This document shows positions 42,350 through 51,241 of a stretch of DNA of 64,000 nt, in pieces. The stretch comes from Firmicutes bacterium UBA5201 (GTDB lineage: Bacteria; Bacillota; Clostridia; Peptostreptococcales; Acidaminobacteraceae): positions 62,001-126,000 of the forward strand of contig DHVT01000011.1 of assembly GCA_002412775.1 (NCBI GenBank). Direction: 5' to 3'. The notes beneath the pieces were generated by a model. The model ran no database searches. It had not been told where the DNA came from and saw only the letters and a program-made list of their open reading frames with translations. Made by a program: the position numbers and the translations under genes. Each line of letters begins with the position of its first letter. Positions within the stretch are counted from its first letter, which is position 1.

Positions 42350-43651
42350 ATGAGAGCGGTAGATGTAATCAACAAAAAGAAGAACGGCGAGATGCTGAAT
42401 CAGGAAGAAATCGATTTTATGATTCTTGGATATACGAAAGGTGAGATTCCGGATTACCAGATGTCAGCATTTTTGATGGCGATCTATTTTGTAGGAATGG
42501 ACAATCAGGAAATCGCATACCTTACGGACTCGTTTGTCAGATCGGGAGATACGGTGGACTTGTCGGCAATTCACGGCATTAAAGTGGATAAACACTCCAC
42601 TGGCGGAGTAGGAGATAAAATCAGTCTGGTCGTGACACCTTTAGTGGCTTCCGTAGGCGTTCCCGTGGCAAAGATGTCGGGGCGTGGACTGGGTCACACC
42701 GGAGGCACCATTGACAAACTTGAGTCCATTGAAGGGTTCAAAATAGAACTGTCGGCAGAAGAGTTCATCCATAACGTCAACACCTACAAGATGGCATTGG
42801 TCGGACAATCCGGTGATTTGACGCCTGCAGACAAGAAAATATACGCACTTAGGGATGTTACCGGTACCATCAACAGTATCCCACTGATCGCAAGTTCCAT
42901 CATGAGCAAGAAGATCGCATCCGGATCAGATGCCATCGTACTCGATGTAAAAGTCGGTTCGGGAGCGTTCATGAAATCCATCGAGGAAGCGAAGATCCTA
43001 GCCAGGACCATGGTGGATATCGGCAATTCCTTGAATAGAAGAACAGTGGCGGTCATCACAAATATGGACCAGCCTCTGGGACATGAAATCGGCAATGCGA
43101 ATGAAGTCAGAGAAGCCATAGAAGTCCTCAGTGGCAAAGGTGCGGAAGACGAGACTGAAGTGGCACTCACCATTGCGTCCTATATGGCTGTGCTTGGTGG
43201 CGCATTCAAAGAGTTGAGCGAGGCAAAAGAACATTTCAAAAAAACCATCGCTTCAGGTGAGGCGCTTGAGCAACTGAAGCTATTCATCAAAATTCAAGGT
43301 GGTGATCCCGATGTGGTGGATCATCCTGAAAAATTGCCACAAGCGTCCAGACACATTGAGGTCAGATCTGAATTTGAAGGTTACGTGAGTGGATTCGATG
43401 CTGAAAAAGTTGGAATAGCGGCGATGATGCTTGGAGCTGGAAGACGCAAGAAGGAAGACAAAATAGATTATTCAGCTGGCATCACACTCAAGAAAAAAAT
43501 CGGTGCCCAGGTCAATATGGGGGATGTGCTTTGCATTCTTCATACGAATGAGGAAAATACCGCTGAAGCGGAGAAGACCGTGCGATCGGCATTTTTCTTC
43601 AGTTCGATGGCACCTGAACCGGTCCGATACATTTATGACATCATCGAATAG
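42350..43651 (+). CDS. pdp: Pyrimidine-nucleoside phosphorylase
   Basis: 433 residues. DKHSTGGVGDKISL (phosphate binding), SGRGLGHTGGTIDKLESI (pyrimidine binding), and the C-terminal PYNP domain VDYSAG-like KIDYSAGITLKKKIG. It cleaves uridine and thymidine with phosphate to free base and (deoxy)ribose-1-phosphate. Specificity between deoA-type and Pdp-type cannot be fixed from sequence; length and Gram-positive origin favour Pdp. Confidence 0.94.
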   Translation: MRAVDVINKKKNGEMLNQEEIDFMILGYTKGEIPDYQMSAFLMAIYFVGMDNQEIAYLTDSFVRSGDTVDLSAIHGIKVDKHSTGGVGDKISLVVTPLVASVGVPVAKMSGRGLGHTGGTIDKLESIEGFKIELSAEEFIHNVNTYKMALVGQSGDLTPADKKIYALRDVTGTINSIPLIASSIMSKKIASGSDAIVLDVKVGSGAFMKSIEEAKILARTMVDIGNSLNRRTVAVITNMDQPLGHEIGNANEVREAIEVLSGKGAEDETEVALTIASYMAVLGGAFKELSEAKEHFKKTIASGEALEQLKLFIKIQGGDPDVVDHPEKLPQASRHIEVRSEFEGYVSGFDAEKVGIAAMMLGAGRRKKEDKIDYSAGITLKKKIGAQVNMGDVLCILHTNEENTAEAEKTVRSAFFFSSMAPEPVRYIYDIIE

Positions 43652-43664
43652 TCGCAAAAGATTC

Positions 43665-43700
43665 AAAACGCTTCCTGGGCAATTGCAGGAGGCGTTTTTT
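43665..43700 (+). terminator. Terminator after pdp
   Basis: AACGC-T-TCCTG (43667-43677) pairs with CAGGA-G-GCGTT (43686-43696), then six T. A likely -35 element for the next gene is inside the hairpin. Confidence 0.85.
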
Positions 43701-43711
43701 ATGGTTATAAT
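43683..43711 (+). promoter_or_regulatory. Promoter of cca, -35 inside the pdp terminator
   Basis: TTGCAG (43683-43688), 17 nt, TATAAT (43706-43711), 29 nt before the cca start. Confidence 0.5.
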
Positions 43712-43739
43712 AGAGATGTGATACAGGTTGGAGGTCAAA

Positions 43740-44963
43740 ATGAAAATGGATGAACGCATTTGGGGAAAATTGTTGGATCTTCAAAACAAAGGGCGATTTG
43801 TCTTCTACTTTGTCGGAGGATGCGTCAGGGACCTTTGCTATGGGATCCACTCCCGTGATATTGACATTGTTTTTGAAGGGGACATTGATGAACTCTCGGA
43901 AGCGTTGGACAACGGGCCAAAAAAATCGAATTTGTCCACGATTTCGTTATATGGCGATTTTTTCGAGTTTGATTTTGCCTCGCCCAGAAAAGATGATTAT
44001 CCTAAACAAAACGGGATGCCAAGTATCGTGGGGGCTACTGTGGAGGAAGATCTTTCCAGAAGGGACTTCACTGTCAATACAGGGTATTTGGAATTCTCGG
44101 CTCAAAGTATCAATTGGTTCAAAGGTGAACTTCCAGGTCCAAAGCAGATCGTGAGCAAATTGCGGTACGCTCACCCGATGTTTGAAAACGACATTCAAAA
44201 CAAAAAAATTAGAATACTTCATGAGAATTCCTTTGAAGAAGACCCTTCAAGATTGCTAAGAGCTGTAAAATATCAGATCCAGTTGAATCTCACTTTTGAG
44301 CGGGATACGGAAAAACTTTTCAATAAAGCACTTGAAGACAAAAGGATTGAACAACTGGACACTGCGAGATATCTGAGAATCATGTGGGATTATTTCCATC
44401 ATGACAATGCTGACAAGCTGCTGATGAAATTGGATGAACAGGGGCTTTTGCAAGGTGAACGGAGATACTCGGATGTCGTTGAAAAAGCCGAGGCACTCAA
44501 ATCCGAATGGGCGAGTGACGATCTCGATTTGACTGTCGTCATCTATGTCACCCTATTCTACGGTAACAAAGACCAGATGAAGCGCCTCGGTTATCTTCTC
44601 AACTGTATTGTCAAAGAGACTGAGACCATTCTGGAAGCCATCGAAAGTCTATCCACTGAGATCACTGCAAAAAAGAGATACCTGGCATACAAAATATTGT
44701 ATAATAAAAAGGTTGATAGCATTGCCTGTGCCACCTTGCTACATGGTGATTCCGAGTGGTTCACTCTATATATGGAGGCATTATGCCATGTCAAAGTTCA
44801 TTTGACCGGTGCGGATCTCATTCGAATGGGCATCCTGGAGGGACCTCTTATAGGTAAACTCAAAGAGGAGCTGTTGATCTACAAATTGTGTGAAAACCCC
44901 GATATGGATATTGAAGGGGAAATAAGATGGATAGAGAGTGCGAAAAATGAGACTGGAAATTAA
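43740..44963 (+). CDS. cca: CCA tRNA nucleotidyltransferase / poly(A) polymerase family protein
   Basis: 407 residues from ATG 43740 (GGAGG at 43730-43734). Class II nucleotidyltransferase head: FVGGCVRD, SRDIDIVFEGD (metal-binding Asp pair), RRDFTVNT (motif B), EDPSRLLRAVKYQIQL (nucleotide-selecting region E-D-x2-R). The C-terminal half is helical without an HD domain. It repairs or adds the 3' CCA of tRNAs; a split A-adding or poly(A) enzyme is an alternative. Overlaps scpA by 17 nt. Confidence 0.85.
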   Translation: MKMDERIWGKLLDLQNKGRFVFYFVGGCVRDLCYGIHSRDIDIVFEGDIDELSEALDNGPKKSNLSTISLYGDFFEFDFASPRKDDYPKQNGMPSIVGATVEEDLSRRDFTVNTGYLEFSAQSINWFKGELPGPKQIVSKLRYAHPMFENDIQNKKIRILHENSFEEDPSRLLRAVKYQIQLNLTFERDTEKLFNKALEDKRIEQLDTARYLRIMWDYFHHDNADKLLMKLDEQGLLQGERRYSDVVEKAEALKSEWASDDLDLTVVIYVTLFYGNKDQMKRLGYLLNCIVKETETILEAIESLSTEITAKKRYLAYKILYNKKVDSIACATLLHGDSEWFTLYMEALCHVKVHLTGADLIRMGILEGPLIGKLKEELLIYKLCENPDMDIEGEIRWIESAKNETGN

Positions 44964-45714
44964 AATCGATGCTTTTGAAGGTCCTTTGGATCTGCTTTTG
45001 CACTTGATCACAAAAGAAGAAATAGATATTTATGATATCCCGATCGTAAAAATCACTGACCAATATCTGAAGACCATCGAATTCCTGCCGGAGATGGATT
45101 TGGACCTTACAACCGAATTTTTGGTGATGGCGGCGACACTTCTCGAAATCAAATCGAGAATGCTTCTACCCGATCAAAACGAATCTTTCGATGTGTTTGA
45201 CATCGAAGGGGATGACCCAAGGCGTGAACTGGTCAAGAGGTTGATTGAATACAAGAAGTTCAAGGATGCCGCCGGAGCGCTCAGAGAAAAGGAAAGCGCA
45301 CTGGATGAAATCGTATTCAAGGACCAGGAGGAACTCGGCGACTATACCAGAAGCCTCTCGCCGGAGGAACTCAATCAGGGGCTCGAAGCGGACCTTCTCA
45401 CAGAGGCGGTCAAACGATTGATACAAAAAATCGAACGATTTGATCATCACAGAAAGACATTCTTCAAAGGCATAAAGAGGGATTTGTTCACTGTCGAGGA
45501 GAAAATAGATTATGTTCAGTCCAAGCTCTCCGTGGATCGAGCCATATCATTTTCTGAACTTTTCGAACGTGACAAGACGAGAGAAGAAGTGGTCGTCACC
45601 TTTCTCGCGATACTTGAGCTCCTAAAAATGAAGCGCATCGCCATACGGCAAGATCAGTTGTTCGACGAAATCTATATCGAACGTAAAGAAGAAGTGACGG
45701 AGGAAGAGCTATGA
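44947..45714 (+). CDS. scpA: Segregation and condensation protein A (kleisin)
   Basis: 255 residues from ATG 44947 (MRLEIKIDAFEGPLDLLLHLI, family N-terminus). KEEIDIYDIPIVKITDQYL and TEFLVMAATLLEIKSRMLLP are typical; the C-terminal winged helix (VTFLAILELLKMKRIAIRQ) contacts the SMC head. With ScpB and SMC it forms the bacterial condensin. The start lies inside the end of cca. Confidence 0.96.
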   Translation: MRLEIKIDAFEGPLDLLLHLITKEEIDIYDIPIVKITDQYLKTIEFLPEMDLDLTTEFLVMAATLLEIKSRMLLPDQNESFDVFDIEGDDPRRELVKRLIEYKKFKDAAGALREKESALDEIVFKDQEELGDYTRSLSPEELNQGLEADLLTEAVKRLIQKIERFDHHRKTFFKGIKRDLFTVEEKIDYVQSKLSVDRAISFSELFERDKTREEVVVTFLAILELLKMKRIAIRQDQLFDEIYIERKEEVTEEEL

Positions 45715-46334
45715 ATGAATTCCATCTTGAAGAGATTGATCGCGAAACAGGATACAAATCCGTTATAGAGTCGCTGTTGTTTGTTTGGGGAGAACCCCTC
45801 AGCCATAACAAAATCGCGAAAATCCTAGAAATCAAACCCTCTACTGTGGAAAAAATCATCCATGAGATGATGGAGCAATACCAGGAAGAAAAAAGAGGCA
45901 TCCAGATCATTGAGGTGAATAAGCATTACCAATACTCGACTCTAAAAGATAATTATGCCTATATAGAGAAACTGTGTGTGACGACCAAAAGCAAGGGACT
46001 TTCCAATTCTGCCCTTGAAGTGCTGGCGATTATAGCCTATCAGCAGCCCATCACAAAACTGGATATTGAACAAATCAGGGGTGTGAACTGTGACAGTCCG
46101 CTTCAAAATCTATTGGAGCGGGGACTTGTCGAGGTCACTGGAAAACTTGAAAAGATAGGCCGTCCGCAAATATATGGAACAACCGATTTGTTCCTGAAAA
46201 GTTTCGGATTCAAATCGTTGAAAGAACTGCCGAGTTTAGAGGAATTTGGTGGGATCCAGTTGTTTTCAGAGGCATTTGGACATTCCGAAGAAGAAGGAGG
46301 AGGTACCGATGATCCAGATAAGATCGATGAGTGA
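45711..46334 (+). CDS. scpB: Segregation and condensation protein B
   Basis: 207 residues, two winged-helix domains: ESLLFVWGEPLS, then LSNSALEVLAIIAYQQPITKLDIEQIRGV and ERGLVEVTGKLEKIGRPQIYGTTDLFLKSFG. It dimerises and binds ScpA. ATGA overlap with scpA. A Glu/Gly-rich tail at the end overlaps the next gene. Confidence 0.96.
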   Translation: MNEFHLEEIDRETGYKSVIESLLFVWGEPLSHNKIAKILEIKPSTVEKIIHEMMEQYQEEKRGIQIIEVNKHYQYSTLKDNYAYIEKLCVTTKSKGLSNSALEVLAIIAYQQPITKLDIEQIRGVNCDSPLQNLLERGLVEVTGKLEKIGRPQIYGTTDLFLKSFGFKSLKELPSLEEFGGIQLFSEAFGHSEEEGGGTDDPDKIDE

Positions 46335-46743
46335 TTCCGATATCCAAGCTTTGCCACGTTTGTTAAGAGAATTGCAACTTGAATTTTCAGACATCAAAAA
46401 GCCTGGCAATGAATTTTATGTTGTTGAGGAACAGAAAAATCTCTGTGGGTTATGCGCCTTTGAAATACTCGGTGATCAAAAGGCGAAAATTGATTTCATA
46501 TTCATCAGGGAACAGGACCGTGGTTTCAAACTTGGGGACGGACTGTTGCGTGCCGTTTTGAATCACTTGGATCATCAAGGGGTGAAGAAAGTGCTTATTG
46601 AATCCAATTTGGCTACAAATGGGTTTTATGTCTCGGAAGGTTTAGAAATCATCTATACCGCTCCTGATAATTCGGACCTTTTGACCTTTGTGGTGGAATT
46701 GCCGCAATTTTTCCTCACACCATGTAAAGGCTCCAGAGTCTGA
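46309..46743 (+). CDS. GNAT family N-acetyltransferase
   Basis: 144 residues from ATG 46309, overlapping scpB by 26 nt, with GGAGGAGG at 46296-46303. The acetyl-CoA loop is DRGFKLGDGLLRAVL, preceded by strand KIDFIFI; the later part ATNGFYVSEGLEII fits the GNAT C-terminus. Substrate unknown. Such genes (ArgA/YitI-like) often end scp operons in clostridia, but the biological link is not known. Confidence 0.8.
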   Translation: MIQIRSMSDSDIQALPRLLRELQLEFSDIKKPGNEFYVVEEQKNLCGLCAFEILGDQKAKIDFIFIREQDRGFKLGDGLLRAVLNHLDHQGVKKVLIESNLATNGFYVSEGLEIIYTAPDNSDLLTFVVELPQFFLTPCKGSRV

Positions 46744-46839
46744 TACAATAATTGTATACCGTGATACCAAAAGCCAAATATACAAAATGAATGACAAATT
46801 GCAAAAAAATAATTTTATCGAATAAAAATGAAATAATCC

Positions 46840-46867
46840 TTGCAAAACAATGTGCCTATGGTATGAT
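46840..46867 (+). promoter_or_regulatory. Promoter of the kor operon
   Basis: TTGCAA (46840-46845), 16 nt, TATGAT (46862-46867), 27 nt before korD. The stretch just upstream (46790-46840) is very A/T rich and could act as an UP element. Confidence 0.6.
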
Positions 46868-46894
46868 TAAATAGAGCGCAAAGGAGGTCTTGCA

Positions 46895-47104
46895 ATGGCT
46901 GATAACAGAGAAAATTTAACCATTCACATCAAAGAAGACTGGTGTAAGGGTTGTGGCATTTGTATTGCTTTTTGTCCAAAACAGGTTTTGGGATTCAATG
47001 AAAATGGAAAAGTAACCATGTTAGACAGAGAAAATTGTATCAAGTGTGGCATGTGTCAAATGAGATGTCCTGATTTTGCAATTTTTCTAGGAGGTAAGGA
47101 ATAA
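46895..47104 (+). CDS. korD: 2-oxoacid:ferredoxin oxidoreductase, ferredoxin-like delta subunit
   Basis: 69 residues with two [4Fe-4S] motifs: CKGCGICIAFCP and CIKCGMCQMRCP. It carries electrons from the TPP subunit to ferredoxin. AAGGAGG at 46881-46887. Its stop overlaps the korA start by one base, so it is the lead gene of korDABC. Confidence 0.93.
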   Translation: MADNRENLTIHIKEDWCKGCGICIAFCPKQVLGFNENGKVTMLDRENCIKCGMCQMRCPDFAIFLGGKE

Positions 47105-48237
47105 TGGCGAAACAAGTTAAGTTTCTTCAAGGAAATGAAGCATGTGTAGAAGGCGCTTTGATGGCCGGTATGCGATTTTACTCAGGATATCCGATCACTC
47201 CTTCAACAGAAATTGCTGAATTATCCGCTGAAAGATTACCAAGAATCGGTGGAAAATTCATTCAGATGGAAGATGAAATCGCGGGTATTGCCGCAGCAAT
47301 CGGTGCATCACTCACTGGTCTCAAATCAATGACTGCGACATCCGGACCAGGATTCTCGCTGAAACAGGAAAACATCGGGTATGCCGCATTGACTGAAATT
47401 CCCCTTGTGATAGTGAATGTACAACGTGGAGGCCCAAGTACAGGACTTCCTACAGCACCGGGTCAAGGTGACGTCATGCAGGCGATGTGGGGAACCCACG
47501 GAGATCACCCTGTGATTTGTCTGACTCCGGACTCAGTAAGAGAAACATTTGATTTGACCGTGAGAGCATTCAATCTTGCGGAAAAATATAGAACACCTGT
47601 CATTTTGTTGACTGACGAAATCACAGGACATATGCGTGAAAAAATTGAAATTCCAGATCAATCTGAAATTGAAATTTACAATAGAATAAAACCTGAACTG
47701 GGTAATGAATATAAAGCCTACAAAGTCTATGACGGAGATATAGTTCCTAAAATGGCGAATTTTGGCGAAGGATTCAGATACCATGTCACAGGACTGATGC
47801 ATGATGAAACAGGATTTCCAAGCAACAGCACCAAAAACGCAGGAATTCTCATGGACCGTCTGATGGCTAAAATAACAGATCATCTGGATGATATTGTGGA
47901 TTACGAGGAAATACAAATTGAAGATGCCGAATACATCATCGTGGCATATGGTGGAAATGCAAGAACCGCCAAATCCGCAGTGAAGAAACTCAGAGCTGAA
48001 GGCATCAAAGTGGGACTTTTCAGACCGATTTCCCTTTGGCCGTTTCCTGAGGCACGCATGAACGAGCTGAGCAAAAATGTCAAAGAGATTTTGGTTACAG
48101 AGCTCAATTATGGCCAACTCAAACTTGAAGTGGAACGCGTTGTCAAAGGCAATTGTCCTGTCAGATTTTTCGGCAAAGCCAACGGTGAGGTTTTGACACC
48201 GGAAGAATTGATCCTTAATTTTAAGGAGGTACTCTAA
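47104..48237 (+). CDS. korA: 2-oxoglutarate (2-oxoacid):ferredoxin oxidoreductase alpha subunit
   Basis: 377 residues: GNEACVEGALMAGMRFYSGYPITPSTEIAE, SGPGFSLKQENIGYA, GGPSTGLPTAPGQGD and the C-terminal transketolase-like part (RPISLWPFPEARM). With KorB it oxidatively decarboxylates a 2-oxoacid to the acyl-CoA, or runs backward for CO2 fixation. KorABDC composition fits 2-oxoglutarate, but branched-chain 2-oxoacids are possible. Confidence 0.94.
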   Translation: MAKQVKFLQGNEACVEGALMAGMRFYSGYPITPSTEIAELSAERLPRIGGKFIQMEDEIAGIAAAIGASLTGLKSMTATSGPGFSLKQENIGYAALTEIPLVIVNVQRGGPSTGLPTAPGQGDVMQAMWGTHGDHPVICLTPDSVRETFDLTVRAFNLAEKYRTPVILLTDEITGHMREKIEIPDQSEIEIYNRIKPELGNEYKAYKVYDGDIVPKMANFGEGFRYHVTGLMHDETGFPSNSTKNAGILMDRLMAKITDHLDDIVDYEEIQIEDAEYIIVAYGGNARTAKSAVKKLRAEGIKVGLFRPISLWPFPEARMNELSKNVKEILVTELNYGQLKLEVERVVKGNCPVRFFGKANGEVLTPEELILNFKEVL

Positions 48238-49053
48238 ATGAATCATCCATTGGTTGAAAATTATTTTAGAATGGACAAGTTTCCTCATATATGGTGTCCA
48301 GGATGTGGTCATGGAATCATCATGGCTTCCATCGCAAGAGCGATTGAGAAACTTGGACTTGATAAAGACAAAGTTTGTGTGGTTTCGGGAATCGGATGCT
48401 CCTCAAGAGCACCTGGATACATGGATTTCAACACACTTCATACGACACACGGTAGAGCTCTGGCTTTTGCGACAGGAGTCAAACTGGCCAACCCTGAACT
48501 CGAAGTCATCGTCATCTCAGGAGATGGAGATCTTTCCGCCATCGGTGGCAATCATTTGATTCACGCTGCCAGAAGAAATATCGGACTCACTACAATCTGT
48601 TTCAACAACAATATTTACGGTATGACCGGTGGACAATATTCTCCGACCACACCGACGCATGATAAAGGCACTACAGCTCCTTACGGCAACATCGACAAAC
48701 CTTTTGACATCACAAAGCTTGCAATAGGAGCTGGAGCGACATATGCGGCAAAAACCACTGCGTATCATGTGACTCAGATGGACAAGTTCATTGAAGCGGC
48801 CATCAAACACAAAGGATTTTCACTCGTCGAGGCGATTTCAATCTGTCCGACATACTACGGAAGAAAGAACAAAAAAGGATCAGTCGTTGATATGATGACA
48901 TTCCTAAAAGACAGTTTTGTCGACCATAAAGTCGCTGAAAAACTGCCTGCCGATAAAAAGGAAGGCAAATTTTTGATGGGCGAATTCATCAACAAAATCG
49001 AACCTGAATATACGGAACTTTACGATGGAATCATTGAAAGCCTAAAAAAGTAG
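48238..49053 (+). CDS. korB: 2-oxoacid:ferredoxin oxidoreductase beta subunit (TPP-binding)
   Basis: 271 residues: WCPGCGHGIIMASI, GIGCSSRAPGY, TPP motif GDGDLSAIGGNHLIHAARRN...NNNIYGMTGGQYSPTTP. The cysteines near residue 20 and later help bind the catalytic-subunit [4Fe-4S] cluster. Directly abuts korA (stop then ATG). Confidence 0.95.
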   Translation: MNHPLVENYFRMDKFPHIWCPGCGHGIIMASIARAIEKLGLDKDKVCVVSGIGCSSRAPGYMDFNTLHTTHGRALAFATGVKLANPELEVIVISGDGDLSAIGGNHLIHAARRNIGLTTICFNNNIYGMTGGQYSPTTPTHDKGTTAPYGNIDKPFDITKLAIGAGATYAAKTTAYHVTQMDKFIEAAIKHKGFSLVEAISICPTYYGRKNKKGSVVDMMTFLKDSFVDHKVAEKLPADKKEGKFLMGEFINKIEPEYTELYDGIIESLKK

Positions 49054-49066
49054 TGAGGAGATAGTG

Positions 49067-49606
49067 ATGAGTAAGCAATTAGAATTAAGACTGTCCGGAT
49101 CTGGTGGACAAGGACTGATCACCGCTGGAATCATATTGGCTGAAGCGGCACTGAAAGATGATAAGAACGCCATCCAAACACAAAGTTACGGTCCTGAAGC
49201 ACGTGGTGGAGCTAGTAAAGCGGAAGTCATCATCAGTGATGACGTCATCGATTTTCCGAAAGTGACCATGCCAAACATGACACTTGCCCTCACACAGATC
49301 GCATGTGACAAGTATATTATGGATATTTCAGAAGATGGTACTGTAATCGTTGATGATTCAATCGTATTGCCAGAAGGCATAAAAGCTGGTAAAATTTTAA
49401 GGGTACCGATTATAAAGACCGCTAAAAACGAAGTAGGCAAAGAAATCGTAGCCAACATCGTAGCACTCGGATTGATCGTGGGTCTCACAGGTATCGTTAC
49501 GAGAGAAAGTCTTGAAGCGGCCATCATGTCCAGAGTGCCACGTGGTACGGAAGAACTCAATAAAATGGCTCTTCAAAAAGGATACGAGTTGGCGAAATCA
49601 TATTAA
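49067..49606 (+). CDS. korC: 2-oxoacid:ferredoxin oxidoreductase gamma subunit
   Basis: 179 residues from ATG 49067 (TGAGGAG at 49054-49060; a GTG one codon upstream is the alternative). LRLSGSGGQGLITAGIILAEAAL, TQSYGPEARGGASKAEVIIS and PRGTEELNKMALQKG match the gamma subunit, which completes the CoA-binding catalytic unit. Confidence 0.94.
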   Translation: MSKQLELRLSGSGGQGLITAGIILAEAALKDDKNAIQTQSYGPEARGGASKAEVIISDDVIDFPKVTMPNMTLALTQIACDKYIMDISEDGTVIVDDSIVLPEGIKAGKILRVPIIKTAKNEVGKEIVANIVALGLIVGLTGIVTRESLEAAIMSRVPRGTEELNKMALQKGYELAKSY

Positions 49607-49620
49607 GAAATGGTGATCAA

Positions 49621-50472
49621 ATGGCGCATGCAGATTTGTTAGGACGCATCAGACAACAGTATATTATACTCAGCAAAAGTCATAAAAAAATAGCAGACTA
49701 CATTTTATCAAACTATGATAAGGTAGCCTTTATGACAGCATCTTCACTGGGGAAGAAAGTGAACATCAGTGAATCGACAGTTGTACGGTTTGCAGGTTCT
49801 TTAGGCTACGACGGTTACCCTGAACTTCAGAGGGAACTACAAGAGAGCATAAAGAGCAAGCTGACTACCGTTCAACGTTTTGAGATGTCAAAAGGCCACA
49901 AAGAGTCCGACTACCTGACTAAAATCATGATGGGTGACATTGACAATATTCGCCATACGATCGATCATGTCGATGTGGATATGATCAACACGTTCATAAG
50001 CAAGATGATTGGAGCAAGAAAAGTTCACATCCTTGGACTTAGAAGTTCTTCAATCCTCGCAAATTACCTTGGTTTCTATCTCAATTTCATTTTGCCTGAT
50101 GTGCACGTCGTTCGTGAAACCGCGCAGGACGTATACGATCAACTTTTAAATATGACAAGTGATGATGTCTTGGTCGCATTTTCATTTCCGAGATATTCAA
50201 AACGGACATACGATTGTGTGGATTATGCCATCGCCCACCATATTCCCATACTTGGGGTCACAGACGGTCTCAACTCACCACTTTTTGAAAAGACCGAGTT
50301 TTGTCTTACCGCCAAATACAGCATGAATACTTTTGTGGACTCTTTTGTCGCACCGATGAGTCTTATGAACGCCTTGATTATAGGAACGAGCATAAGAAAA
50401 GAGGGCGTCGAGTCCAATTTGGAAAGACTTGAACGCATATGGGAAGATTATGGTGTTTACAACAATAAATAG
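49621..50472 (+). CDS. RpiR/MurR-family regulator (HTH + SIS)
   Basis: 283 residues. N-terminal RpiR HTH (SHKKIADYILSNYDKVAFMTASSLGKKVNISESTVVRFAGSLGYDGYPEL); C-terminal SIS sugar-phosphate domain (KVHILGLRSSSILANYLGFYLN, VAFSFPRYSKRTYDCVDYA). Family members sense phosphosugars. Only 14 nt follow korC, so it may be part of the kor transcript and link that operon to carbon supply, an inference. Confidence 0.9.
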   Translation: MAHADLLGRIRQQYIILSKSHKKIADYILSNYDKVAFMTASSLGKKVNISESTVVRFAGSLGYDGYPELQRELQESIKSKLTTVQRFEMSKGHKESDYLTKIMMGDIDNIRHTIDHVDVDMINTFISKMIGARKVHILGLRSSSILANYLGFYLNFILPDVHVVRETAQDVYDQLLNMTSDDVLVAFSFPRYSKRTYDCVDYAIAHHIPILGVTDGLNSPLFEKTEFCLTAKYSMNTFVDSFVAPMSLMNALIIGTSIRKEGVESNLERLERIWEDYGVYNNK

Positions 50473-50476
50473 TGAT

Positions 50477-50505
50477 TTGATTATATTGTAAAATTGAGTT
50501 ATAAT
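50477..50505 (+). promoter_or_regulatory. Promoter of the cmk-plsC-ispH-rpsA region
   Basis: TTGATT (50477-50482), 17 nt, TATAAT (50500-50505). The start of transcription (about 50512) lies just before the hairpin at 50519. Confidence 0.6.
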
Positions 50506-50518
50506 TTGTAAGGAGCAT

Positions 50519-50546
50519 ATACCACCGTTAGGTGGTATTTGTTTTT
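50519..50546 (+). terminator. Hairpin with U-run between rpiR and cmk
   Basis: ATACCACC (50519-50526) pairs with GGTGGTAT (50531-50538) over GTTA, followed by TTGTTTTTA. It can end the kor/rpiR transcript. As it also lies at the very 5' end of any transcript from the promoter at 50477, it may act there as an attenuator or as a stabilising 5' stem. Confidence 0.7.
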
Positions 50547-50567
50547 ATTAAATCATAGAGGTCAAAA

Positions 50568-51227
50568 ATGAAAAAGATACAAATTGCAATTGATGGTCCC
50601 GCGGGTTCTGGAAAGAGCACTGTAGCGAAAGAAATCGCAGAAAGACTGGAGATCCTATATCTTGATACTGGCGCCATGTACAGGGCAGTGACCCATATGG
50701 TTCTGAGCCAAGGTCAGTCCGTAGGGGATTCCGAGGTTTTGAAACGCGTTGTCGATCAAATGAGACTGGAGTTGACTCCCAATCATGTTTATGTGAATGG
50801 CCATGATGTCTCGGAAGCGATCAGGACTCCAAACGTGAGCCAAAACGTATCGTTTGTCGCTATGGATGCCTATGTCAGAGAAAAAATGGTGGAACTTCAG
50901 CAAAAAATTGCTGGAGACCAATCTGTGGTCATGGATGGTCGGGATATAGCCACACATGTATTGCCCAATGCGGATTTCAAATTTTTTCTTGTGGCTTCCT
51001 CGGAAGAGCGCGCGAAAAGAAGACAAAGTGAACTTTCGAAAAAAGGGTATGATATCCCAATAGAGACACTGATTGATGAAATCGACAAACGTGACAGACT
51101 CGATTCCGAAAGAGAGGTTTCTCCGTTAAGACAAGCTGATGACGCCATCAGAGTGGATACGACAGAGATGACAATTGAAGAGGTCATAAATTTCATTCTT
51201 GAACGCATCGGTACGGATCTTTTATAA
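50568..51227 (+). CDS. cmk: Cytidylate kinase
   Basis: 219 residues. P-loop GPAGSGKSTVA, YLDTGAMYRAVT, MDGRDIATHVLPNADFKFFL, RDRLDSEREVSPL. It phosphorylates CMP/dCMP. The order cmk-plsC-ispH-rpsA is standard in clostridia. GAGGTC precedes the start. Confidence 0.97.
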   Translation: MKKIQIAIDGPAGSGKSTVAKEIAERLEILYLDTGAMYRAVTHMVLSQGQSVGDSEVLKRVVDQMRLELTPNHVYVNGHDVSEAIRTPNVSQNVSFVAMDAYVREKMVELQQKIAGDQSVVMDGRDIATHVLPNADFKFFLVASSEERAKRRQSELSKKGYDIPIETLIDEIDKRDRLDSEREVSPLRQADDAIRVDTTEMTIEEVINFILERIGTDLL

Positions 51228-51241
51228 AGGGCAGGTATGCT

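Noticed and set aside
49064..49066. GTG at 49064 as korC start
   Set aside because: The ATG one codon later has better spacing from TGAGGAG and gives the usual N-terminus; the choice changes only one residue.
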